DNA from: Vaginimicrobium propionicum
GTDB taxonomy: Bacteria; Actinomycetota; Actinomycetes; Propionibacteriales; Propionibacteriaceae
Direction of reading: 5' to 3'
NCBI RefSeq assembly: GCF_900155645.1
Contig: NZ_LT706985.1
Location: 1,054,001-1,118,000 of the forward strand
Length of the DNA: 64,000 nt
Shown: piece by piece, positions 40,905 through 51,544 of the stretch
Numbering within the stretch: position 1 is the first letter of the stretch
How the letters are laid out: every line of letters starts with the position of its first letter
Made by a program: the position numbers and the translations under genes
Notes under the pieces: model-generated
What the model was told of the DNA's origin: nothing
Databases searched by the model: none
What the model saw: the letters and a program-made list of their open reading frames with translations, nothing else

Positions 40905-41733
40905 TATGGACGCTCCCAAGCCAGTTGAGTGAGTCATCGCTGAGCCGCACTCCCCCGACAAGCTCAACGAAGATGTCAATTAGTGAGTGACCTTGTCGTA
41001 CTTTCTCGGTTGGCCCGCAGGTCATCACCCGACCATTGCCAATGATGGCGACGTGATCGCATAAGCCTTCAACCAGCTCCATGACGTGAGAACTCATAAT
41101 GACAGTGCCGCCCGAGCGAGCGTAATGCTTAAGTATCGTCTGAATAACGCGAGCGGAGGCCGGGTCCACGGATTCCATCGGTTCGTCGAGAATCAATACT
41201 GCTGGATTGTGAAGCAGCGCGGCTGCCAATAAAATCTTTTTCGTCATGCCGGCGGAGTAATCGACGATACGTTTATCGCCGGCTTCGTCCAAACCTAGGG
41301 CGCCCAGCAGCTCCTCAGCGCGGGATTTCATGGTGGCAAACTCTAGGCCGCGAATAGCGCCTAAGTAACTGAGTAATTCCATACCGCTTAGGCGGTCAAA
41401 AACGGGTAGCCCATCCACGAGTAACCCCAAGGAAGCTTTCGCTGCTAGAGAATCTGTCCACACGTTGTGACCGTTGACCCACACTTGGCCATCATCAGGA
41501 CGTGCCAGGCCAGACCACATGGTAATAGCCGTAGTTTTGCCAGCCCCGTTTGGGCCAACTAACCCATAGATTGAACCTCGCGGCACATCCATCGTTAGCT
41601 GATTGACGGCTATCAAATTACCGAAAACTTTAGTTAAGCCTCTAGCGGATAGTGCTTGAGTTGTTGGGTCGTCAGCTAGCGGCTCAAAATATGGTTGCCA
41701 GCCAGGCAACTGAGTTAGGGGCTGTTGGCTCAT
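40897..41733 (-). CDS. ABC transporter ATP-binding protein
   Basis: Single ABC ATPase domain with Walker A GPNGAGKTTAI, signature YSAGMTKKI (a variant of LSGGQ) and Walker B VLILDEPMESVD. The family is the ABC-2 export type (drug, antibiotic or lipid export). The ATG at 41733 is likely; the open frame continues upstream through a run of nine C (G on the plus strand). The stop codon overlaps the start of the membrane partner. Confidence 0.88.
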   Translation of the reverse strand: MSQQPLTQLPGWQPYFEPLADDPTTQALSARGLTKVFGNLIAVNQLTMDVPRGSIYGLVGPNGAGKTTAITMWSGLARPDDGQVWVNGHNVWTDSLAAKASLGLLVDGLPVFDRLSGMELLSYLGAIRGLEFATMKSRAEELLGALGLDEAGDKRIVDYSAGMTKKILLAAALLHNPAVLILDEPMESVDPASARVIQTILKHYARSGGTVIMSSHVMELVEGLCDHVAIIGNGRVMTCGPTEKVRQGHSLIDIFVELVGGVRLSDDSLNWLGSVHSG

Positions 41734-41752
41734 GCCAACCAATTTACCATCT

Positions 41753-41761
41753 GGGGGGGGG
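41753..41761. repeat. Run of nine G upstream of the ABC exporter genes
   Basis: A G9 homopolymer (C9 on the coding strand) lies 20 bases before the chosen ATPase start and within a possible in-frame N-terminal extension beginning at TTG 41766. Such tracts can slip during replication. Confidence 0.7.
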
Positions 41762-41867
41762 TACAAAAATCTGGTGCTACTCGCCTCCCACTAGAAAATT
41801 TACACAGATTCAGACAACGCCATACCCAACGAGTAAGCGCACATAAGGTCTTGAGCTAGAAAACAAG

Positions 41868-41902
41868 AATTGCCTCGCACCCCATTCGGGTGCGAGGCAA
41901 TT
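41868..41902 (-). terminator. Terminator after tuf
   Basis: A perfect 15-base-pair stem (AATTGCCTCGCACCC / GGGTGCGAGGCAATT) with a 5-base loop, 16 bases past the tuf stop, followed on the minus strand by CTTGTTTTCT. Confidence 0.9.
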
Positions 41903-41917
41903 TAATTAAGTAACGTA

Positions 41918-43108
41918 CTACTTAACGATCTTCGTTACGCGGCCGGCGCCAACAGTGTGGCCACCTTCGCGGATAGCGAATTTCAAGCCCTCTTCCATAG
42001 CAATTGGCTTCTGCAAGACGACATCCATCTCGGTGTTGTCGCCAGGCATAACCATCTCAGTGCCTTCCGGCAGCTGGACGGTGCCAGTCACGTCTGTGGT
42101 ACGGAAGTAGAACTGTGGGCTGTAGTGGGAGAAGAATGGCTTGTGACGGCCACCCTCTTCCTTCTTCAGCACGTAGACCGAACCAGTGAATTCGGTGTGC
42201 GGCTCAGTGGTGCCTGGCTTGGTGATAACCATGCCGCGCTCCACGTCTTCCTTCTTCGTGCCGCGCAGCAACAGGCCAACATTGTCGCCAGCCTCGCCCT
42301 CGTCAAGAATCTTACGGAACATTTCGACGCCAGTGATGGTGGTGGTCTGAGTCGGGGCTAGGCCAACGATCTCAACAGTGTCACCAGACTTGACGGCGCC
42401 ACGCTCGATACGGCCGGTAACAACGGTGCCACGACCAGTAATGGTGAAGACGTCTTCAACAGGCATCAGGAACGGCTTGTCGAGATCGCGCTGCGGCTGC
42501 GGCACGTACTCGTCAATAGCGCTCATTAGCTCCATGATCGCGTCAGCCCACTTGGCATCGCCTTCCAGCGCCTTCAGCGCGGAAACGCGAACAACCGGGC
42601 AGTTGTCGCCATCAAATTCCTGAGAGCTGAGCAGCTCACGGATTTCCATTTCGACGAGCTCGATTAGCTCCTCATCGTCAACCATGTCGCACTTGTTGAG
42701 TGCCACAACGATTGCCGGCACGCCTACCTGGCGAGCAAGCAGAATGTGCTCGCGAGTCTGCGCCATCGGACCGTCGGTAGCGGCAACCACGAGAATAGCG
42801 CCATCCATCTGGGCAGCACCGGTGATCATGTTCTTTACGTAGTCAGCGTGACCTGGGCAGTCAACGTGAGCATAGTGACGCTTCTCGGTCTGATACTCAA
42901 CGTGAGAAATCGAGATGGTGATACCACGCTGGCGCTCTTCAGGCGCCTTATCGATGTTCTCGAACGCGGAGGCTTCATTCAGCTCCGGGTATTTGTCATG
43001 TAGCACCTTGGTGATCGCCGCGGTCAAGGTGGTCTTACCGTGGTCGACGTGGCCGATGGTGCCGATATTGCAGTGCGGCTTGGTCCGCTCGAACTTGGCC
43101 TTTGCCAC
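41918..43108 (-). CDS. tuf: Elongation factor Tu
   Basis: GTPase that brings aminoacyl-tRNA to the ribosome, 396 residues from the GTG at 43108 behind AAAAGGAG. G motifs are intact ([22 protein letters not shown]). The C-terminal barrels end [16 protein letters not shown] longer frame to 43153 is not supported. Confidence 0.98.
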   Translation of the reverse strand: MAKAKFERTKPHCNIGTIGHVDHGKTTLTAAITKVLHDKYPELNEASAFENIDKAPEERQRGITISISHVEYQTEKRHYAHVDCPGHADYVKNMITGAAQMDGAILVVAATDGPMAQTREHILLARQVGVPAIVVALNKCDMVDDEELIELVEMEIRELLSSQEFDGDNCPVVRVSALKALEGDAKWADAIMELMSAIDEYVPQPQRDLDKPFLMPVEDVFTITGRGTVVTGRIERGAVKSGDTVEIVGLAPTQTTTITGVEMFRKILDEGEAGDNVGLLLRGTKKEDVERGMVITKPGTTEPHTEFTGSVYVLKKEEGGRHKPFFSHYSPQFYFRTTDVTGTVQLPEGTEMVMPGDNTEMDVVLQKPIAMEEGLKFAIREGGHTVGAGRVTKIVK

Positions 43109-43284
43109 TTGGGCTCCTTTTCGGATTGTCGCCTCGTTGGTTGCGAGGCACATCTGGACTTCGTCGGGGACTAAAGACCCTCGACCTTCTTGTCTTTGTA
43201 ATCGCGGATACTAAATTGAACCGGCGCGGCGTCTAAATGGTTTAGGCCGCACCCAGCCCACGGGAATACCCACGAACTTCATCT

Positions 43285-43313
43285 ATTTTTCCCGGCCAAA
43301 CCCAGATAGTCAA
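43285..43313 (-). promoter_or_regulatory. Candidate tuf promoter
   Basis: TTGACT (43308-43313), 17 bases, AAAAAT (43285-43290) on the minus strand. The gap 43109-43464 otherwise shows only short inverted repeats (for example TTGGTTTTAACCAA at 43391-43404) and no gene. Confidence 0.35.
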
Positions 43314-43464
43314 ACTGAGCGCCCCAAACCAGGATCTAAGTTGCCTCGAGAGCTGTTTTTTAGCAGTTTTTGTCTACTAACGCGTTCTCTTGGTTTTAAC
43401 CAACTCAAGGTCAAAGAATAGCTATGGCCTAGGTTGACTGTTACCGCTTAGCTGTCAACAACCG

Positions 43465-44610
43465 TCACTGCAGCATATTGGTAATCACCTGCATCTCGAT
43501 CAGGAAGACAATGGCAACAAAAACCATCCAGACGCCAGTCATTAAAGCATGGGGAATGATGACAGATTTGTTGAAATTGCCCATCTTGTTGATCGAGACG
43601 AAGATCAGTAGCTCAGAAATGAATAGTGTCAGCGGTAAGGCGAGCACGTAAACTAGCAGGCCTAGTCCGAAAGTTATCCCGCTTGGCACTAGCCAAATGA
43701 CACCCACTATCGCCAACACAAAACCTGCCAGAAGATAAGCAAAGGAAGCAATCGTCAGTGCAGAAGTGAAAGTTATATTTTGTTGCCTGATATTGAACGC
43801 CCACTTGATGGTTACCGGACGCAGCATGGCAATGCAAAAGAAGCAGATGGCCGATACCAACAGAACGACTATCCACTGCCCAAACCCGAAGTTTGTATAT
43901 GAGCTGTATCCAAAACCAAGACCTCCCATAACCTGATTAATCCCGCTGTCGATGCCAGCGGCAGTTCTGCCGCACAGGTTTGCAAAGGTGAAACCGCTAA
44001 TTACGCTCATCAAACCAGCAACAAACATTCCGAAATGGCGGGTATTTTGCGCCAGTTCAAGACCTTGCTCAGGAGTGCCCCTCAAAATGCCACGGATGAT
44101 TTGCCAAACTTTCGACAGCAAAGATTGGGCAGTATTGGAAACTTGCGTTAACTGCTCGGCGAACTGCGAGGCTTGTTGATGAGCTTGCTGACCAGCGAAT
44201 CCGGGCTGTTGTGGTTGCTGGCCGTATGTTGATTGCCACTGCTGATCGTAGCCAGCCTGGGGCTGCTGCGGATAACCAGCCTGCGACTGCTGAGAATAGG
44301 TCGACTGCCACTGCTGACCATAACCCTGTTGGGGATAGCCAGGCTGCATAGGCTGGCCATAACCGGGCTGGCTCTGAGCATAAGCCTGAGGATTCGTCGG
44401 ATAACCAGACTGAGGATAGCCCGCCTGATAGCCCTGAGTCTCATACTGTGGAATAACCACAGTTGGCTCATTGGGATTGCCAACATTTGGGTTAGCTGCA
44501 GATGGTTGCTGGTTTTCCGTCGCGGAATCAGCTGCTGGCCCATCTTGCGTCGGAGCTTGCTCAGGCGCAGTTACGGGCTGCTCCTCTTCTGGCGAAATAT
44601 CTTGTGACAT
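43465..44610 (-). CDS. Gln/Tyr/Pro/Gly-rich membrane protein
   Basis: This 381-residue protein of unknown function lies between fusA and tuf. Residues 1-160 are a low-complexity cytoplasmic region with repeated QAGYPQ, GYGQQ and QQWQSTY units. The rest has about five membrane helices (near 194-212, 244-263, 282-306, 312-338 and 352-372). The composition recalls actinobacterial proteins with tyrosine/glutamine-rich N-tails, some of which cluster in the membrane. A good ribosome binding site (GGGGAAG) precedes the ATG. The terminator after fusA sits to its left and no terminator was found after it before tuf. Confidence 0.78.
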   Translation of the reverse strand: MSQDISPEEEQPVTAPEQAPTQDGPAADSATENQQPSAANPNVGNPNEPTVVIPQYETQGYQAGYPQSGYPTNPQAYAQSQPGYGQPMQPGYPQQGYGQQWQSTYSQQSQAGYPQQPQAGYDQQWQSTYGQQPQQPGFAGQQAHQQASQFAEQLTQVSNTAQSLLSKVWQIIRGILRGTPEQGLELAQNTRHFGMFVAGLMSVISGFTFANLCGRTAAGIDSGINQVMGGLGFGYSSYTNFGFGQWIVVLLVSAICFFCIAMLRPVTIKWAFNIRQQNITFTSALTIASFAYLLAGFVLAIVGVIWLVPSGITFGLGLLVYVLALPLTLFISELLIFVSINKMGNFNKSVIIPHALMTGVWMVFVAIVFLIEMQVITNMLQ

Positions 44611-44741
44611 CTTTCTTCCCCTTTTCCATAAGATTCATGAATTACTAGGTGCAACAACAAAAATACGTGAAAGCTACGCTAACATAATGCAGCGCTGACC
44701 TTGACAGACATTTACTCGTTTGACTAAATCGCTCAAATACA

Positions 44742-44777
44742 AAAGTTGCCGGTCAAGAAACCTCGACCGGCAACTTT
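44742..44777 (-). terminator. Terminator after fusA — on the left side of the gene
   Basis: A 13-base-pair stem (AAAGTTGCCGGTC / GACCGGCAACTTT) with a 10-base loop lies 12 bases past the fusA stop codon and is followed on the minus strand by TGTATTTGAG. It separates rpsL-rpsG-fusA from the membrane protein and tuf. Confidence 0.85.
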
Positions 44778-44788
44778 CATTAGCTTAT

Positions 44789-46885
<2,097 letters not shown>

Positions 46886-47054
46886 GGGATCCCCTAAATT
46901 CCTAATCGTTGTCTGTTTCTTACTTTGACGTCCTGAGGCCGCTTGTGCCTCATCACATCGGGTCTTTAGAACCCTTTTTATTGTTCAGTTAGCTGCAACC
47001 GTTGCAGAACATGCGAAAGGCCGCCCCCGAAGGCGAGGGCGACCCTCTAAATTC

Positions 47055-47525
47055 TCACCAACGGTAGTGCGCAAATGCGCGGTTGGCCTCAGCCATCTTG
47101 TGGGTGTCTTCACGACGCTTGACGGAAGCTCCTAAGCCGTTGGAGGCGTCCAGGATTTCGTTCATCAAACGTTCAGACATGCTCTTCTCGCGTCGATCCC
47201 TAGAGAAGTTGACCAGCCAGCGCATTGCCAACGTGGTTGCACGAGCAGGCTTCACCTCAACCGGAACCTGGTAGGTAGCGCCACCGACGCGACGGGAACG
47301 AACCTCTACGCCAGGACGGACATTATCCAAGGCTTTCTTCAAAGTCTGAATGGGGTCTACACCAGTCTTTTCGCGGGTGCCTTCAAGTGCGGTGTAGACG
47401 ATGTTTTGGGCAACGGCTTTCTTACCGTCACGCAAGATCTTGCTAACTAGCTGCGAAACCAGCGGAGATCCATAAACCGGATCAACTACCACTGCCCGCT
47501 TTGGGGCTGGGCCCTTTCGTGGCAT
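47055..47525 (-). CDS. rpsG: 30S ribosomal protein S7
   Basis: Head assembly protein of 156 residues: [20 protein letters not shown] at the start, [20 protein letters not shown] in the middle, and [12 protein letters not shown] at the end. It overlaps the rpsL stop by one base. A GC-rich hairpin (GGTCGCCC / GGGCGGCC) follows its stop near 47018-47045. Confidence 0.97.
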   Translation of the reverse strand: MPRKGPAPKRAVVVDPVYGSPLVSQLVSKILRDGKKAVAQNIVYTALEGTREKTGVDPIQTLKKALDNVRPGVEVRSRRVGGATYQVPVEVKPARATTLAMRWLVNFSRDRREKSMSERLMNEILDASNGLGASVKRREDTHKMAEANRAFAHYRW

Positions 47526-47896
47526 TATTTCTCCTTCTTTGCGCCGTAACGGCTGCGGGCTTGTTTACGTCCCTTAACTGCCTGAGTATCAAGAGCGCCA
47601 CGAATAATCTTGTAACGCACACCAGGCAGATCCTTGACACGACCACCGCGAACCAGCACCATGGAGTGCTCCTGTAGGTTGTGGCCAACGCCCGGAATAT
47701 AAGCAGTCACCTCAATTCCAGAAGACAGGCGAACACGAGCCACCTTGCGTAGCGCCGAGTTCGGCTTCTTCGGGGTGGTGGTGTACACGCGGGTACATAC
47801 ACCGCGCCTCTGTGGCGACCCCTTTAATGCTGGGGCGTCGCTCGTCTTAGTCTTATCAGTGCGACCCTTGCGGACCAACTGTTGAATTGTAGGCAC
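47525..47896 (-). CDS. rpsL: 30S ribosomal protein S12
   Basis: Decoding-centre protein, 123 residues from the GTG at 47896. Both streptomycin-related lysines are unaltered ([11 protein letters not shown] and [12 protein letters not shown]), so no resistance mutation is seen. The longer frame to 47938 is unlike S12 and is not used. The promoter lies about 285 bases upstream. Confidence 0.97.
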   Translation of the reverse strand: MPTIQQLVRKGRTDKTKTSDAPALKGSPQRRGVCTRVYTTTPKKPNSALRKVARVRLSSGIEVTAYIPGVGHNLQEHSMVLVRGGRVKDLPGVRYKIIRGALDTQAVKGRKQARSRYGAKKEK

Positions 47897-48180
47897 CTTT
47901 TGGTTCTCTTTCGTTGTCTTGGTTGTCCCTAGCTCCACGATTTAGGTTCGGGCTGAATGGAACCACCGTTATTCAAGTCAGCTCGATTCCCAGCAAGCTC
48001 TACATGATTCGGCAGAAGAAACTTCTGCTTTCCCACCATGAAGCAACTCGCTAGGGTCGAAAATCGTTGTGCGGCCTTGCGCACTCGCTAATCGTCTTCG
48101 CAACGTTTAAGACGCCAGCGTCATGCCAGGGCGCGTAAATGCTCGCGCGCAGTGGAAGTGCACGCCGAACACGATGTACA

Positions 48181-48209
48181 AGGATACTATTCGCTTAACA
48201 TTGGGTCAA
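48181..48209 (-). promoter_or_regulatory. str operon promoter
   Basis: TTGACC (48204-48209), 17 bases, TATCCT (48181-48186) on the minus strand, a good match with ideal spacing. It gives a 5' leader of about 280 bases before rpsL. No gene is seen in 47897-48346. Confidence 0.55.
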
Positions 48210-48310
48210 AATGTCAGGCAATCTTGCCTAATATCTAGATTCATTACGATTTCTTGCTACGCCGGCAACGACAGCTGTTTACCTATATCGAAATGGATAT
48301 TTTGCAAACT

Positions 48311-48340
48311 TTGGTAGATAGCTGATCGATAGTTGATAAT
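48311..48340 (+). promoter_or_regulatory. Promoter of the STAND-like gene, predicting a leaderless mRNA
   Basis: TTGGTA (48311-48316), 18 bases, GATAAT (48335-48340). The -10 ends six bases before the ATG at 48347, so transcription should begin at or next to the start codon. There is no ribosome binding site in front of the ATG, which agrees with a leaderless transcript. Confidence 0.55.
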
Positions 48341-48346
48341 CACATT

Positions 48347-51300
48347 ATGCCTGACGTTTTAACTGGTGATTCCCGAACTCTCGTTGGGTATCTTGCTGAG
48401 CGAGCCAACGATCTAGCCAATAACCCGCACCCAAGAATAATAATTTTGCAAGGCGCGTCAGGTATCGGGAAAACTTGGATCATCCAAGAGCTATACGCTT
48501 ACCTTCGAACCAGTACCCAAGACAAATACTGGGCTGATCTTGGGCAAGCCCAGTTGCGTCTAGGAGCTGGTTTGGATCCGATGCCTACCCGCAAAGAGGT
48601 CAGGCCGAGCTTAGAGAATTTCGTGTGGCCAGCGAATGTTCTACCGTCCTTCGGCTGGTGGGGGTTCAACTGCGAGAGGCTAAATAATGGCCAGTTCTTT
48701 GATGTGGTTGGGGCAATAAAACCCCAACTGGATGCTCACCTACTGCCACTAACCATGGCTTATCAATTTGAGTCAACTGTGTGGGAACGGCTATCCCAAA
48801 AGCAACGTGATTTTTACCTAGAGATTCGCTCCGCTCTGCTTGACGAGGCTGCTGGGGTCGCGGCAGAGCGGCTAGCCGAATTGATTGGGGCTGCCGGACT
48901 TCCTTTTATTGGAACTTTGAGTCAATGGGGAGTGCGAGGTTTCAAATATCTAAACCAGGCACGCCTAGACAATAAGGCTTTGAAGACAGACGTAGCCCTA
49001 AACAGTCAAGCACAGCAGCGCCGTGAAAGTGCCGGGCGCCAGCTGGCCGCCACCATATGTGCACTAGCTAAACCAGAACTTCCTGCCATAGCAGCAATAG
49101 AAGACATACACCTGATGGGGCCAGAAACTGCTGCCATGCTGGACGAATTTATCCGATTGGATAAGCCGGTGCTAATAATCGGCACCGCTTGGCCGGAATA
49201 TGATTTGGATAGCTACTACGGCAAATGGCTAACTGGTGAGCCTGCCCACAAGAATTGCCAAATCATCAACGTTGCTGGCCTTGGTGATGAGGATCTTATT
49301 TCCATCCTCGAAGAATATGCCCCACGCACTGACCGCAATACGGCACTGCGGATTATCGAACGCACTCACCACAACCCACATTTCTTAAAACTCGCGTTAT
49401 CCAGTTGGAATGCGACCCGCCATATCGCGGCTAATCGGGGACGTATTTTAGACCCAGAGCTGACCTTGCCGACAGACATCAATCAGCTCTACCAAGATAG
49501 ATGGAGGAGCTTGAGCGAAGAAACCCGCCACGCTCTATGCTGCGCAGTAGCGATCAATCCCACCACTGACCCTAGCTGTCGTTTCCCACCTCAAATCGTT
49601 ACGCAGACCAGCGCTAACATTCAGATTCAATCTAGCGAAAAAACAGCTCATGGCTTAGCGGAGGCTATCAACCCAGCTGGTTGGTGCCGTCTGGATGCAA
49701 GCACTGAATTATTTGCCGAAGAAGTCTTGGCTCAGCAGGTACGCGAGGCTATCCCCCACATATTGGACGAGACAACCATCTTGGCCGCTAAACGCGCGAC
49801 GAAAGATATCTTGTCTGACTGGATTAAGACCCACACTGTCGGGACAAGGCTTGCCCCAAGTCAACTTGCATCGACCATCGCAAGTTGGTTTCTGGGATTA
49901 AGCGATGACAACGATCTTGAACAAGCACAATTACGAGCTATCGCCCACTACACTCTGGCTCACGCCGCCGACGAAAACACAAATATTCAGCTAGCCATAG
50001 ACCAGGCGGAACAGACGCTCGCCGCCCGAGGGCGTGCAGGTCTGGCGAAAAATGAGCAGGATGTGGAAATCAACGGCTGGTACGCAGACAGGCTGCTGGA
50101 GGCTGGCCAGCTAGAACGCTCACTCAAGCAACGAGCAAAAACCCTGGACATGCGTCTTGAATTGGGCGAAAAAAGCAGCCAGTTGCTAAGCGCCCTATAT
50201 GAGCTAGCTAACAATTTTTATGCCGCACGCTATTGCTTGCAAGCCGCGAAGTATTTCGGCAAAACCGCAAACCTATCCACAAGACTCGACGGCAGCGGGT
50301 GGGAAATTTGGACGATCAAATGCCTATATAGCCAGGGGCTAGCCTTATACGATGCAGGCGAAGCAAAGCAGGCCATAAAAGTTCAACGATTGGCCGCATC
50401 TCGTGCTGAGATCGCCTTAAAGATGTGTGGGTCAACACTGGTGACAGGAGGCGAGGGGCAGTCTCATACTTTCTCTACCCAACACAGCAACGTTGCTAAG
50501 AAGGACATAGAAGCACAGTATTTATTGATTCTGCTGGAAATAAACAAATACCCAACAGCGCTCAACCAGCCGACAAAAGCAATCTCTGCTATCCGCGAAC
50601 TGATTGATCTTGCAGATCAATATGTGGAGCCAACATCTATTATTCACTCCGAGGCCAGACGGAGTCTTAGAAATGCGCTAGACAGCACCAAGCAATATAG
50701 CGAAGCTGCAGAAGTGGCTAAGTGGATTGTTGACTATGACATGAATGTCTGCGGGCTTGGCCAGACGCCACATGACTTCTTCCAACTGGCCTCAGCTTTC
50801 GATTTAGACGCTTTAATTGACTGTTACCTAAAGCTAGACCGATACGATGAAGCAGTCTCGACATGTCAGGATGCCATCAATTTTTTGAAACCCGGAGACC
50901 AAGGATATGAATATTTCGTTAGTAGCATCACCAGCAAACTAGGACAAGGGCTAGTTGCCTTAGGCAAGGTGAACGAGGGGTTAGCCAAACTACGCGCAGG
51001 GGTCGATCTGGCGGAGAAACTACTCGGCTCACGCAGCAGACAAACTTATAACTCTCATTTAGTTTTGCTAGCAGAACTGGAAAAAATCGGGGATCAGACG
51101 GAAATCACTGACGAGTACGAGAAAATTCTCGCTATAGCCGAACAATGTTTTACCGCAACTGGCCAAGAGACCATCAGCAAACTGCACGACTACGCCGTAT
51201 ACCTATTCAATATAGGCGACTACGAACGGGCAGCACTGGTGTTTCAGACGCTGGTTGAGCGTAACTCAGCACTTTATAGGTCTAATAGCCGCCAAGTGTA

Positions 51301-51487
51301 TTCAGCGCTGTGCTGGCTAGGTGAATCTCTGGGCAGGTCAGGAAAATTGAGTCAGTGTGTAGTGGCCTACCAAACTGCCAGTACCGGACGCAGTCAGCTC
51401 TTGGGTACTGATCACGAAGCAACACTGGCAGCCAAGAAAGCTCTTCGTTACTGGCAAGACAAATTGCCTGAAACCAGCGATAACTAA
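48347..51487 (+). CDS. STAND-like P-loop NTPase with C-terminal TPR-like repeats
   Basis: Large 1046-residue protein with no close family recognised. Residues 1-350 form an AAA_16/STAND-type NTPase: Walker A GASGIGKT (36-43), an atypically long insert of about 200 residues, Walker B-like AIAAIEDIHLM (247-257), a sensor-like LIIGTAWPE (276-284), then THHNPHFLKLAL. Residues of about 380-560 are a helical middle. From about 570 to the end are repeated helical pairs of TPR type (for example SQGLALYDAGEAKQAIK and LAELEKIGDQTEITDEYEKIL). No membrane segment, signal peptide or obvious N-terminal effector domain is visible. The design fits signal-sensing regulators or STAND defence proteins; the function is not known. 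Confidence 0.75.
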   Translation: MPDVLTGDSRTLVGYLAERANDLANNPHPRIIILQGASGIGKTWIIQELYAYLRTSTQDKYWADLGQAQLRLGAGLDPMPTRKEVRPSLENFVWPANVLPSFGWWGFNCERLNNGQFFDVVGAIKPQLDAHLLPLTMAYQFESTVWERLSQKQRDFYLEIRSALLDEAAGVAAERLAELIGAAGLPFIGTLSQWGVRGFKYLNQARLDNKALKTDVALNSQAQQRRESAGRQLAATICALAKPELPAIAAIEDIHLMGPETAAMLDEFIRLDKPVLIIGTAWPEYDLDSYYGKWLTGEPAHKNCQIINVAGLGDEDLISILEEYAPRTDRNTALRIIERTHHNPHFLKLALSSWNATRHIAANRGRILDPELTLPTDINQLYQDRWRSLSEETRHALCCAVAINPTTDPSCRFPPQIVTQTSANIQIQSSEKTAHGLAEAINPAGWCRLDASTELFAEEVLAQQVREAIPHILDETTILAAKRATKDILSDWIKTHTVGTRLAPSQLASTIASWFLGLSDDNDLEQAQLRAIAHYTLAHAADENTNIQLAIDQAEQTLAARGRAGLAKNEQDVEINGWYADRLLEAGQLERSLKQRAKTLDMRLELGEKSSQLLSALYELANNFYAARYCLQAAKYFGKTANLSTRLDGSGWEIWTIKCLYSQGLALYDAGEAKQAIKVQRLAASRAEIALKMCGSTLVTGGEGQSHTFSTQHSNVAKKDIEAQYLLILLEINKYPTALNQPTKAISAIRELIDLADQYVEPTSIIHSEARRSLRNALDSTKQYSEAAEVAKWIVDYDMNVCGLGQTPHDFFQLASAFDLDALIDCYLKLDRYDEAVSTCQDAINFLKPGDQGYEYFVSSITSKLGQGLVALGKVNEGLAKLRAGVDLAEKLLGSRSRQTYNSHLVLLAELEKIGDQTEITDEYEKILAIAEQCFTATGQETISKLHDYAVYLFNIGDYERAALVFQTLVERNSALYRSNSRQVYSALCWLGESLGRSGKLSQCVVAYQTASTGRSQLLGTDHEATLAAKKALRYWQDKLPETSDN

Positions 51488-51494
51488 TTAAACG

Positions 51495-51538
51495 AAAAAG
51501 CTATTGGTTCGGCGCTAAGCCCGAGTCAACAGCTTTTT
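51495..51538. terminator. Bidirectional terminator between convergent genes
   Basis: AAAAAGCT (51495-51502) pairs with AGCTTTTT (51531-51538), with further partial pairing inside (TTG/CAA, TCGG/CCGA). A run of A on one side and T on the other lets it work in both directions, 7 bases past each stop codon. Confidence 0.8.
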
Positions 51539-51544
51539 AGCGAT

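Noticed and set aside
48123-48317. 64-residue plus-strand frame in the rpsL leader
   Set aside because: No ribosome binding site and no similarity; it overlaps the predicted str promoter.
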